Position numbers and translations under genes: made by a program
Source: Thozetella sp. PMI_491
Taxonomy: Eukaryota > Ascomycota > Sordariomycetes > Chaetosphaeriales > Chaetosphaeriaceae
NCBI GenBank assembly: GCA_021432635.1
Contig: MU270024.1
Location: 372,001 to 436,000, forward strand
Reading direction: 5' to 3'
DNA: 64,000 nucleotides
The notes under the pieces: generated by a model
Told to the model about the DNA's origin: nothing
The model's database searches: none
The model's input: only the letters and a program-made list of their open reading frames with translations
Shown here: piece after piece, positions 22,527-32,851 of the stretch
How the letters are laid out: each line of letters opens with the position of its first letter
Position numbering within the stretch: the first letter of the stretch is position 1

Positions 22527-23969
22527 ATGAACCATGGGCTTCTGTGCTTTGTTCACCTCTTCTCGTCAGCTTTTTCAGCTCCAAGCAGCTCCCAGCGCAC
22601 CATGGCCGACCAAATCTTCACCATAAGTCACCAGCAGTGTGCAGCCCTGACTCCCCATGCCGATGTTTATCCGCCGGGTTCTATCGCAAATACTAGTTTC
22701 ACATCTGGCGATGTTCCTCTTCCTTACAGTAATACAGTCTTGGAAGATGGAATGACAACACGACTGTTCACCGGGCATGCCTGCTCCTTACTTACGAATC
22801 GCTATCCGCACCCCCGTCGGGTCTGTCCGTATAAATTTCAGCAGGATGACGAAGCCTCGACAGAGGAAACCTGGGAGTACGGTACATCCTCCTGGGAAAA
22901 GATTTGGGTAGCAGGGCTCCCTCGCGTTGTTCGCGACTCTATTAGTGCGGCTGTTTTATTCTTTCTCGCGCATCTCGGAGTACCCGTGGTCCGGAGGTTT
23001 GCCTCTTACTCTCGAGGTATAGCCAGATTGTTGATTGTCCTGTATCTTGTCGAATGCGTGTCCGCCCAGCACCAAGGCCAGGTACGTGGCCAACAGATTA
23101 AACTAAAGAAAGCGACTGCCTACGCCTTGGAACTCCCATCTCTCTACCCAGACATCAATTCCGAGAAGTCAACTGAATGCCGCAGAGCATGGGAGGCTCT
23201 ATCTTTTGTCCCTTGCTTCGACAAAATCTTGGACCGTGGCACCGATAACGGCACATGGAATTGGAGTTGGGATGCTATGTATGTTGTCCCGAGGATCTGC
23301 ACACCCGATTGCCTGGCATCTCTCGAGGATGCCCACAAACAGCTTTCGGCCAAGTGCTCTTCGTCGGATACGTTTCTCCTCGATGGCTACCACGGTATAT
23401 TCAGCCTCAAGTGGCTGGAGCCTGGACCCTCAGCCGCTGTTGAGACTCTATTGAGAAGATATCGGCACATGTGTCGCACCAGTCCCACCAACGATAGCGA
23501 CTACAACTACTGCGCGGTCGAAATGGACGAGCGCTTTAGTATCCCCGACGGCATGAACGCAAATCTCAATGGCATCTCTATCTTCGTCACCAACACCGAT
23601 CGCAAGAGGATAGAACCAGCGAGGTTAGAAAACGGCAGGAGGGGTTCAGGTACGTATCGCTACAGCTACAGAATCCAATTGCGAGAGCGGCGTTACGGGC
23701 CGGAACGCGGGGGAACGGGCTGCACCTGGTGCATGTTTGACTTTTTAAACCACACACTCAGCAACTGGGCAGAAGGTGCTGTGGCCAAACCGGATAGCAA
23801 CGAGCCCGTGTCGCTGCCTGATTTCATCCGCCATGTGAGGGTAGCGGGTGAACGTTGCGCGCCAGCTGATAAGTGGGACAAAATGTATGGCGAGGCAATC
23901 GCCCGCTACGTCGATGCAGGTCTCTTGTCGGTGGGGTGGGACGAGCCTGAAGGGAAAACAGAGCTGTAG
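22527..23969 (+). CDS. orphan Cys-containing membrane or secreted protein
   Basis: A single open frame. The ATG at 22527 gives 480 residues with an N-terminal hydrophobic stretch (MNHGLLCFVHLFSSAFSA) that looks like a signal peptide. A second ATG at 22602 (MADQIF) would remove it. Two hydrophobic segments lie at about residues 139-157 and 165-180. The C-terminal 290 residues contain many cysteines (for example CRRAWEALSFVPC, CTPDC, CTWC), suggesting a disulphide-stabilised luminal or extracellular domain. I recognise no family. The same-strand neighbour upstream is the MFS transporter, 308 nt away; the lactonase gene is convergent downstream, 105 nt away. A role in the catabolic block is possible only by position. 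Confidence 0.6.
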   Translation: MNHGLLCFVHLFSSAFSAPSSSQRTMADQIFTISHQQCAALTPHADVYPPGSIANTSFTSGDVPLPYSNTVLEDGMTTRLFTGHACSLLTNRYPHPRRVCPYKFQQDDEASTEETWEYGTSSWEKIWVAGLPRVVRDSISAAVLFFLAHLGVPVVRRFASYSRGIARLLIVLYLVECVSAQHQGQVRGQQIKLKKATAYALELPSLYPDINSEKSTECRRAWEALSFVPCFDKILDRGTDNGTWNWSWDAMYVVPRICTPDCLASLEDAHKQLSAKCSSSDTFLLDGYHGIFSLKWLEPGPSAAVETLLRRYRHMCRTSPTNDSDYNYCAVEMDERFSIPDGMNANLNGISIFVTNTDRKRIEPARLENGRRGSGTYRYSYRIQLRERRYGPERGGTGCTWCMFDFLNHTLSNWAEGAVAKPDSNEPVSLPDFIRHVRVAGERCAPADKWDKMYGEAIARYVDAGLLSVGWDEPEGKTEL

Positions 23970-24074
23970 CAGGGTGCCCATGATCTAGTTGGCGACTCTG
24001 GATTCTCCTCAAAGGCCGGGGTCTACTATGTAGCTTACGAATTCCATCAGGTGTTCCGCGCGTCTCGTTTTCAT

Positions 24075-25828
24075 TTACAGATATTCCGTGACGTATGAAC
24101 CTTCCGCCGCTAGAGTCGCATAGTAAAGCTCGGTTTCCCCCATGATCACCATGCGGCCCTTGCCGGCAAACTGGAAGTTGGCGGCCGTCTTTCCGATATA
24201 GATCTTGCCCAAGAACTTACCCGACGGGTTCCAAACATGGACCCCATCTCCGCACCCGGCGTACACGTTACCCTTCGTGTCGATGTGAACGCCGTCAGGA
24301 ACACCTGGTGTCACGTAGGCGAACACCTTGCGGTTCTCGAAGGTGCCGTCCGGCTGGACATCATAGCGGTAGCTAATAGAGGGTTAGCTTTTTCCAAGTA
24401 CCGAATGGTATGACGAGCCGCATTGTTCAGAGGACTGTGAAGCATACATGCTTGCTGGGAAGCTGAAGTTTGTCCCGAAAAATCCCTGAATGATGCCGGT
24501 ATCGGCAATATAGGCGTGAGATCCACTTGGCGAGAAAGCAATTCCTGTGTTTTTGTTAATGCTGCCGCATTCACCAACCTATAACAGGCGCCTCCTACCA
24601 TTGGGCATATTAAAACCGTCGGCCACGTTTGTCACCGCAGCGGTCTTGTCATTAAAGCGCCATACTTGCTTCTGCATACCAGGCGGCGGGCGGAAGTCCT
24701 GGACATATCCGTACGTCGGGTCGGTGATGTAGAGGTCCTTGTTGACCGGGTGGACTACAACGTCATTGAGGGAGTTGAATTGCCGACCGAAGAAGTTGTT
24801 CAAAAGGACTAAGTGTGTCAGTAATAGCTTCAGGATGGAAACCCAGGCTAGCTATGCTCACCGGTGGTGTTGTAGGGAGGGTACGGGTTCATGACGTAGA
24901 GTGCTGGGGGAACGTTGTCGCCCTGTCCTTCCGCGGTAAATACAATCTGACCCTTATAATTGGTACCGCCTAGATTGGTGATAGTCAGCCATCTTGATCC
25001 TCGTGTTAGCACACGGCCGAGCACTTGCCATTGGGATTCACCACCGTGGGATTGGAGTTCACAACTGTAACCGTGACCTTGCCCGTTGCATTTCTCTGAG
25101 CCGAATAAGCCCCGACTTCTGCCAGAGAGATCTTCTGAATAATGGATGATTTTTGAATACCAGTGCCAGCCGCTTTGGACCCGGCGTTCTGGACGAAGAA
25201 CATCTCATCTGTGGCTTTGAACCTGTTCCCGCACGGTTAGTCTAGCGGTTACCCTTGGGCCAGAACGTGTGCTGCAAGACTAACCAAACGGGCGCCTCGT
25301 GGAAGGGATCGTCCGAGCCCATCGCCGCCAGCGTCAATGTCGGGTTGGCCCCGATGATGTCGTAAAACTCATCATCATATATATGGAACGGTTTAGCTAG
25401 CAACGCCGCATCGTCCAACCCTGGAGGGAAGAAAAGCTACGAAGGAAAGTGTCAGTCAGCCTTTCGTGTACTAGACGGTTCGAGAGCTGGAGGCCTACTG
25501 TGCTTCCGTTCACCGTCGAAGGAGGTGCAACTTTATCTAGAACGGCGAAGCTCGTCTGGTGGATGACTTGTGCCTGGGAGGGCACCGGAGGCGTGCTGTT
25601 GGTAGACCGCGTCGCGATGCCAACGCCCACGAGGGCTGCGAGGACTGCCACAGAGGAATACATGATGAATTTGGTTGCTCCCCCGCTCTCAGCCTGGCGA
25701 GGGGATCGGGACAACGGTTCTTTAGTACCGGCAGTTTTCCCCCCTCCGCCGGCAGTGCCTTGACCCGCGAGTTCATGACTCGAGCCAAGCCCTTGCCCGG
25801 CCTTCTGTGACTTCATTGAGCCGGCCAT
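24075..25828 (-). CDS. SMP-30/gluconolactonase-type lactonohydrolase, membrane-anchored
   Basis: Seven exons, 25828-25499, 25436-25285, 25222-25029, 24969-24862, 24808-24599, 24544-24448 and 24372-24075, give 462 residues. A cytosolic Gly-rich N-terminus (1-53) precedes one transmembrane helix at about 54-72, so this is a type II membrane protein with the catalytic domain outside the cytosol. The beta-propeller shows FHEAPVWF, NSLNDVVVHP, LYITDPTYGY, PNGIAFSPSG, YIADTG and VPDGVHIDTKGNVYAGCGDG, the metal-site segments (Glu, Asn, Asp) of SMP-30/gluconolactonase and fungal lactonohydrolases. It should hydrolyse an aldonic or other lactone. The exon 3/4 junction needs a GC-AG intron (25028-24970). 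It can act downstream of the Baeyer-Villiger enzyme, although the predicted extracytosolic face is a point against a simple cytosolic relay. Confidence 0.87.
24970..25028 (-). other. GC-AG intron in the lactonohydrolase gene
   Basis: The exon ends AATG and is followed by GCAAGT; the acceptor is AATCTAG. Joining gives NPNG-GTNYKGQIVF, the family sequence. The nearby GTGCTC donor gives the wrong frame. The other six introns needed for the model are not affected. Confidence 0.8.
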
Positions 25829-26745
25829 TTACATGTACCTTGCAGGAACGTTGGGTAGCCGGCGACGGCTTGATTGGTGCGCGGTGTGCGCCGATGCATT
25901 GTGATCGCATCGCTGCGGGGAAGGTGACAAGAGAGGGGAAACTTCAACAGCCGGCGAGGCAACCCTAACCCGTCCGAGCTTGGTACCTTAGCCTACTAGT
26001 AAAGCGGGAATAGGGCGCGAGATGGAGCTAGATTATCGCCAAGGATTTGCTGTGTGCTAGAGTTAAGGTCCAAAGTCCGCCGTGTGACATCCATACCCAT
26101 GTTTGAGGGGGGGCCCTGGGGGGGGGGGGCAAAGCGGGGGTTGCAGTGCGGGACGTTGTCTTGCAGATCGCGACTTCTTGCTCTTCCAATGCGCCTTCTG
26201 TTACTATAGAGGGGTCGGAGTGCAAAGTACAGACGCGTATCAGTTTCGCTTCACTCCACTTGAAAGACGTCTCCAATCAACAGTTAGACGCTAAATAGAA
26301 GCGCTCCAGTCTGCTGATTTCCCGGTAAACCCCGAACGCAGGCTCGAGTCATGCTTGGAGCTACGGGGCAGGCATAGACCGGGGACTAGTGACTTCATCG
26401 GTGGGACAGCGTCGTGATGCACTTCTTGAAAGTGATGAGCCGATTGGCGAAGCCCCGGGTCTGGGGTAGGAAGTTTAGGACTCACGAGTCCACCCAAAGA
26501 CTCCAATTGCACCGATATTTGCTCGAAGGTGCATGATACGAGCGGGAATCTCGCCAACGCTTCGGGCATGAAGTACAAGTTTTGAGAACAAGATGCATCG
26601 TATTCATAATAACAATTTCCCACTTTTGGCAGTTTTGTCATCCGAACTAACATAGATCTTCGCCCCCAATATCGTAACACTAGAAAATGACTAGCTATTT
26701 TCCTTTCATGTGCTCCCTTTATGCAACAAGACAATGTAAAAAGCA
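25829..26745. other. intergenic with poly-G run
   Basis: A 917-nt gap. G-runs occur at 26107-26129. An open minus-strand frame at 26291-26746 has no recognisable content and abuts the stop of the rhodopsin-domain gene, so it is probably not coding. The left part is the promoter of the lactonase. Confidence 0.4.
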
Positions 26746-28003
26746 CTAAACAGCATCCCCGTTCTCGGCACCGTGCGTTGCCCTCAAAGTTTGGACGGGC
26801 AAGCGCTCTGAAAAACCCTCCGATTGTGGGTCTTCCGTGGCCTCTGTCCCATTCAGATTTCTTGGGCTATTTCTGTTGATAGCCATGTTTTGGCCGAAGG
26901 TTGGAACTTCTCTAGCGGCAGGGGCTGGTGTCTTTTGGTCCCGAGAGCGCCCCAACTTGCGCGCCAGCGTAACCATAAGGGGGCGAAGGGCTGGGAGGCA
27001 GGCAGCAATGAACGCTGTGCACTGTTCTATATGGCTCCACAGAAGAGTATCGGTCATGTCCACTGCGATAAGAAAGATTGTGAGTGAAACGGTACCAACG
27101 GGCCGGGGGGAGGGATGGTGGTAGTTACATGTGATATCGATGGTATAGTTAAGAGCGGTATCATTTTCGTGAGCCCGAAACCCTAGCACAAATCTGACGA
27201 CGCTGCTAATGAGACTTAGGCTGGCGAATATGAACACAGCGCTCAAGGCTATGTGGGTGCGCCATGATGCACTAAGTCGGCTGATTTCGTACATTGGCAA
27301 TCCAAAGATGAGAACAGTGGTGACAAACTCAGGTATAGCATCTTGCCAGGCTATCCAATTCCAGATCGGTGTGCTGCAGGAGCCGGTCGTCATGAATGGG
27401 CTCCATGCTTTAGAGACCGGGTTGCATTGTAAGATGCTGGGGATGACAACAGCGAAACACCAAACAATTAGTGTACATCCGATCACTATGCAGCTTGTCT
27501 TTATGAAGGGTGTTGGGAAAAGCCGGCGGTACAGCGCCAGAACGCCGAATTTAGTAATCGTGAGCGAGATGGGCGACAGGATCTCGATCGCAAAGAGGAT
27601 CTAATAATAACGTGAGTAGGCGACCCTGGAACCGCCACTATGCAACTAGTCACTTACCTGAAGGAATCGAACTAATATGTTTGGGTCGTCCATGTAGTTC
27701 ACGACCACAGGTTTGCCGAGTCCTCCGTAAACCACCTCAATTGCGACGAGCGTGAAGTAGACCCACAGGAAGAACTGAAAGACTGATCAGTCGCGCCAAA
27801 CATCGGGCCGAAATCACGAGCAGCAAGCGGTAGCTTACGAAGGATAGTATGAGAAAGGCGTCGTCTAAGCCAAACTTGACGCGCCGTTTCGCGCGGACCC
27901 ATGTGCGCAGCCCGAAGCAGATAGTCGTGAGGACGATCAGCCCCGACGCAACTCCCAGGACCATTAGGCCCCGGTTCTCGTCGGAGATAGTCAGTGCAGA
28001 CAT
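26746..28003 (-). CDS. fungal rhodopsin-domain / Pth11-type integral membrane protein
   Basis: Exons 28003-27839, 27774-27658, 27600-27129 and 27062-26746 give 356 residues. The extracellular N-terminus is short, without a CFEM domain. Seven hydrophobic segments follow, beginning with GLMVLGVASGLIVLTTICFGL. Family landmarks are FGLDDAFLILSF, the LSPISLTITKFGVLALYRRLFP helix, WCFAVVIPSILQCNPV, SCSTP and the final IEQCTAFIAACLPALRPL. This is the widely expanded SAT4/rhodopsin-like domain family, which includes Pth11-related receptors; most members have no known ligand. The third intron (27128-27063) is 66 nt with no stop, so it could be retained, adding 22 residues before the last helix; the spliced form matches the family better. 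The C-terminal tail is polar and probably cytosolic. Confidence 0.82.
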
Positions 28004-30555
28004 CTCGCGTGGTTCTCCCCGATGGCGCGGGAGCAGGTAGGATTGGACCCTTTTGGCCCTCCAGGCCGCGTCCTACTTGTTGTAAAAGGGCAGGGGAGTC
28101 GCTAAGTCGAGCATTCCGATGCCTCTCTCAGCCGCAGCCCGCAGCAGGGTTGTAGAAGTCCCGAAGTCAGCCCTAGGGGATGCATGGGCGCTTTCGTTTT
28201 TAAGGGGAATTTTTTTTTTTACTCCCATGCCGATGAAAAATGCTGCGTAACCCCTGCACTCTCAGCCTTTCCTAACTGGGCTGCTGACAGGATTCAACCA
28301 GAGCCGCCACAATTTCGAATTGTCATGCATGCGACGGCCATTTGCAGAGCAAATATGGGCGCGGCCCTCAACCGAATGTACACCGAGTCGCTACACTTCT
28401 GTAAAATACATTCTAAGGCACCCTATTTTGGACAGCCGCCGCAATTTGTCCGGGCTCTGGTTCACTATCACCACTGTCCTTAAATATGCCACTATAAGGC
28501 TAATTTCCCCAAGCTAATGTCCCTAGCCAAGTTGACAATTGTTAGCCATAGGTGAACCATAAGAAGAAGGGTAACGTAGTTCTCGTACAATATACCACTA
28601 TTCCCAGAGCAGCTAGTCAGGGGCATTGACTAGTGGAGGATCAGGTCAGGGACCTAGTCAAGGGGCCCGATATATATATACCCGTGAGCAGCTCACCATC
28701 CTTTGTATGCTCCTTTGCAGCTTTGGCCTATACACAATTCTCCCACGTGTCCCACTATTTTGTCTGTTTAGACCACACTAAGTGATGGTAGAAAAGCGTG
28801 GTGGTATATTGAGCAATTGGAGGAGTTCTTCAAGCTTGAATAATAGAAATTGAGGACAGCTAATTACATACTGCAAATGGTTCTCATCCTTAGCTCTTAG
28901 GAGATCGACACCTTACAATACTGCACCACCGCCGAATATTCACGGTATATCTAACTAATGAAAAGGCAGCATCATGTAGTCTGAAGTCAGGCAGCTTCCA
29001 GTTATAGTTAGATGGCTCAAGCCGATGAAACCCGTCTCAGAAATCTAGGCTATCTGGCCTACCTTCTGAACGGGCTCGCTATCTATTGGCAATTGCGGCA
29101 GCTACTAGGCACGAGAAATCTACCTGCTCTTTGATCACGGCTAGGTCAGGTGACTGATTACGAGTATGAGGTGTAGAGATAGATGCAAGCCCAGCCTTAT
29201 CATTTCGATGGGTGACCTAGACTGACTGTACGACAAGGATGTCTGCAGGATAGCTAGACCTAGCAAAGCGGATAGAACCTCGGTATTTTATTTGCCTCCC
29301 ATCGAGCCTACTATAGCCTCTAGCAAACATATCTATCATCTAGTAGGCGGAGTTGCAGGGGACTTTTCGATCAAGGAGGGGAGCGCTCCGTGGTGCCAAC
29401 CGCACGAAAACGCGTACCACATACTGTTTCTTCGAGGAGCTGCAGTAGATTCTATGCCTTTGGCCCAATAGAGCAAGGAGCTGGGCCACTAAACAACTTA
29501 ACTCCGATCTCAGAAGTAAGCTTATTATATACAGTCTTGTCTACACGGACTGGTCCATGACCAGCCTAATATAGATCTATCGTCGTGATTGAAAAGTCCA
29601 TCCTGCTAAAGATTATTACGTGGCATAGCTACAGGGTCTTTCGTGTGTGGCGCTGCTGAAGTAGTGTAGTCATTATAGTGATAAGCTGGTAGAATCGTCG
29701 GATCCGTCGCTCCGCCTGAAAACTGCAAAGACCGAATCGGACCTACGATGTCATCTCGTAAACAATTTATCATCATTATAGAGGGTCGTTAATATTTGCG
29801 TGAGGTGTTCAATCAATAAGAGCGTTTCGGCGTAGGTATTACATTCGCGGATGAAACACCAGTGTCTAGGGTAGAACCAAATTTCAGCCCAGCAGATTCG
29901 CTAAATTGCTTATTTGGTGTAATCATTCGAATATAACTGCCAACTAACTCCGACTCTCCCTCAAGTTTGATCCCTCTGGCTGAATCAATAAAGGCGGGAC
30001 TTCGGAAATAATGTCGTTTAGGAATCAGACATGAGCTCGAGAGATACAGTACAGGAACCTGCGCCACTTGTGGATCCTGAACATGGAGCATGCTACCAGA
30101 TGAAAGGGTTCATCTACCTTGGCAAGCGTAGGCTGGAGTCTCAAGGGAGCTCCCTAAGTGGTAAACGGTGGAGTTAGCTAACTGGCCAGCAGTGGAGCTA
30201 CCTAACTGGTAACTACAATGATCTGCTTAGAGAAGTGTTAGCGCTGATGTGGACTAGCGTGCGCCAGCTTTAGGGTGCTTGCTCCATCGGTAGAATATGG
30301 CGGTTTGGCAAACGACCCTCTTTTCAGCACAAATCCGACAGGTGGATATTAGGCAACATCCCAAATGTCAACTGCGGAAGCCGGAGAGCGTATTTATAGG
30401 AATAAATGTGGGTTTCTTGCTATTACACGAGTCGAACAAGAGATCTGTGTTCCTTATAAAATGACAAGACGTTCCCGGTCTTGGCTGGTTAATTAACTCG
30501 TTGAATATAAGAAGAATCTAAAGACTAATACCGAACTATTGCTCCTGATTTCAAA
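28004..30555. other. gene-poor region
   Basis: About 2.5 kb with no gene I can support. Stops are dense in all frames from 28500 to 29800, and the sequence has the texture of an old decayed repeat, but no transposase or reverse transcriptase motif survives. The right part contains the promoter of the small secreted protein gene. A short minus-strand frame at 29813-30091 lacks features. Confidence 0.45.
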
Positions 30556-30968
30556 ATGGTCATCTCCACGATTTGCCGACTTTCACTCGTGGGTCTCGCG
30601 CTCAATCTCGCGGCACCCGCACTTGCTTGCGTTCAATTCACCGCAACTTATTATGGTAGCCCTTCAAGAGACTACTTCAATGCTCCATCAATACTAACTC
30701 TTCATGAATAGTCCAATCCGGTTACATTGCTTCAACGATCAAGGACAATGGAAACGCGGTGTGCAAGCACGAGTCATCCTATTACGGCCCTCTGACAGCT
30801 GATGCCGGTCCTATCGGCTATAGTTGCCTCTAGGGCTACGGAGGTAGCTTCACGCCTGGCACAGGTAACGTCTATTTGGAATACCCCGGAGGTTCAGGCT
30901 CGTTCCACGCCGATTCCACCTCGACTGTGGATTTGATCGAATACACCTCTTTCCAGTGGGGCTGCTGA
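30556..30968 (+). pseudogene. small secreted protein gene with in-frame TAG
   Basis: Exons 30556-30655 and 30712-30968 (TACTAAC branch site, TAG acceptor) would encode 118 residues. The N-terminus is a clear signal peptide (MVISTICRLSLVGLALNL, cleavage after ALA). The mature part is small, with cysteines near both ends (CVQF at the start, WGC at the very end), as in fungal apoplastic effector-like or antimicrobial-like proteins. The frame is broken by TAG at 30831-30833 but continues for 44 more codons with coding-like content to a natural TGA. A CAG to TAG change would fit the C-to-T bias of RIP. The alternative is a real, shorter 74-residue product or a sequencing error. No family can be named. 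Confidence 0.6.
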
Positions 30969-31772
30969 GAACGTGTTTTCACTGGGATGGCTGCTGTTGC
31001 AAGGCCCCCGACCAGGGTCTGATATTGGGCCACAGCGCCCTTGGCACTATGTATAAACGGACACTTGGATATTTACATGGACCCCTGAGGGATAGTACCT
31101 ATGGCAAGACAATGTTTCTATGACACGATTAGTTAAGAGGGTTGAGGAATCAGCCCATTTTTGACACTCCCGCAAACAAGCTACAATCTAACAAGACTGT
31201 CAAGTTCAAACCCCGCTCTGTGGTGGCCGAGGGTGATGACAAGATTTATGTTCACTACTACGAGACATGTGTTGGCAAGCATTTGTAGACTGCTTAACCA
31301 GCAAACCTAGAGTAACTAGAGGATGCTGTAAAGGTTATGTTCCGGAAAGAAGAACCGCCATTCGGCTCAAGCCTATTTTTAGTCGAACAAACATGCCCTG
31401 CCTCTTTACGAGGCATTCTCTGCTCTTGCTTGGTCGAGATCAAACAGGTTGCGGGCCAGGGTAGATGGGCTTAGAGAGCGGGCTATGATGTGGGTCGTTT
31501 TGCGTATTCTATACGAAAATTCGAAAACAGAACCTAAAGCGAAAACGAACAGAGGATCCACAGCACCGATCTGTCCCCCAAAAGCACATGTAATGGCTTT
31601 ATCCCTGGCCTGTACCGACTAACTCTCGAAATTTCCTCAATCATCCCCGAACCGTTATTATTTGGCTCCCGATCGATCTACTCCGGCTTTCCAGCCAAGT
31701 GCCCCGTCAAGAACAACTCCTGACGTTACGGGTCGAGCAATCCTTCCCCGAACGAAGACGAAAGAAACAGCA
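30969..31772. other. intergenic, no gene seen
   Basis: An 804-nt gap. A short frame at 31267-31464 has no features. The last 150 nt are the likely promoter and leader of the MARVEL-like gene. Confidence 0.4.
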
Positions 31773-32318
31773 ATGCCTCTGGAGAACCCGGACCAGTACT
31801 GGGAGAACGGTGGAAGCACCGGTCTTGTGTTGCGCGCCATTCTGCGGTCCTTGCAATTCATCGGCGCGATAGTCACGACAGTCCTCTACAGCCTCGACCT
31901 ACACAAAGCGAATGAGAAAGGAGCCAAGGCGAACTCTAGTTGGTACTACGCCGTATTCGTCGGGGCAGCATCAATACTGGTCTGCGCGGTCCACCTATTC
32001 TTCGTCACTTTCAAGTTCAGATGGACGCTGCTAGACTCGGTTATGTTCATTTTGTGGGTTGCGCTCTTTGGTTCCATGGGCTCAATGTTCATCGGCTCGG
32101 AACCAATTAACAGCATTGGCTTCGAGCCATCAAGAGACCGGATGATAGCTGCCGTATGGGTGGACATGGTAAGCATGGTATTGTGGTTTATAACCACCGT
32201 GATGGGGATTATACGGGCGTGCGCAAGGCGTCGGGAGCGAAAGAATGCAAAGCTGTATTCGGACAACATTAACATGGACTGGACGAGAGACGGGAGGTCG
32301 CAGCAATCCATGGCGTAA
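31773..32318 (+). CDS. MARVEL-like four-helix membrane protein
   Basis: A single exon. The first in-frame ATG is at 31773 (MPLENPDQYW), giving 181 residues; upstream in-frame codons lack an ATG. Four hydrophobic segments are seen: about 20-40 (LVLRAILRSLQFIGAIVTTVLY), 54-74, 82-102 (LLDSVMFILWVALFGSMG) and 124-146 (AVWVDMVSMVLWFITTVMG). Conserved polar residues at the first helix (RxxLR-Q) and the aromatic-Asp in helix 3 match the MARVEL fold, found in fungal proteins of membrane domains such as Nce102-like ones. The cytosolic tail is basic, then acidic. I base the call on topology and length rather than on clear signature residues. Confidence 0.65.
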   Translation: MPLENPDQYWENGGSTGLVLRAILRSLQFIGAIVTTVLYSLDLHKANEKGAKANSSWYYAVFVGAASILVCAVHLFFVTFKFRWTLLDSVMFILWVALFGSMGSMFIGSEPINSIGFEPSRDRMIAAVWVDMVSMVLWFITTVMGIIRACARRRERKNAKLYSDNINMDWTRDGRSQQSMA

Positions 32319-32851
32319 AGGATTTACCAAGATTATAGCTACATAGTCAGAATATATCGCTTTTACGCATAGACACAAGGATTTTGTCCCCCAGCTTTTC
32401 ATGGACGAATTGCCGTAGCCACACCAACCTTGACAAGTTGGTACCCATTTTTTTTTCCTCCGTCGTGTTATGGCCTGAAACTCTGACCCACCCCCTCAGC
32501 GGAGGTATCCTTGACGAAGCTAAGCTAATACCTGAATATTCGCATTCGCTCCGATTTTTCGTATGTCGAGACTGGGCCCTTCGTCGTGCACCCTATACGC
32601 TACCGAGTCAGGAAAATCATGGCTTCTTCCGCTGCCACACAAGTTCCGCTGAGCTGGATCAAACATGCATTAGAAAGCTTGAACCCTCAATTAGGCGGAT
32701 TACTTTACTCAACATTGGCTAGCTAACTGTATGCTGAAGGTCCCCCTAATCTTGCGCTTTATAAAGCTCCTACCCATGCGACCTCGATCTCCTACCCTCT
32801 CCCCACCAACGCAAGACGCGGCGACAGGAATAGTGACAAGGCGACCGAAAT

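Noticed and set aside
10934-25828. Reading the block as a polyketide or peptide biosynthetic cluster
   Set aside because: No polyketide synthase, peptide synthetase, terpene cyclase or prenyltransferase is present in the window.
26291-26746. A 151-codon minus-strand frame just downstream of the rhodopsin-domain stop
   Set aside because: No features, and its start abuts the stop of the neighbouring gene, so it is more likely 3' untranslated and intergenic sequence.
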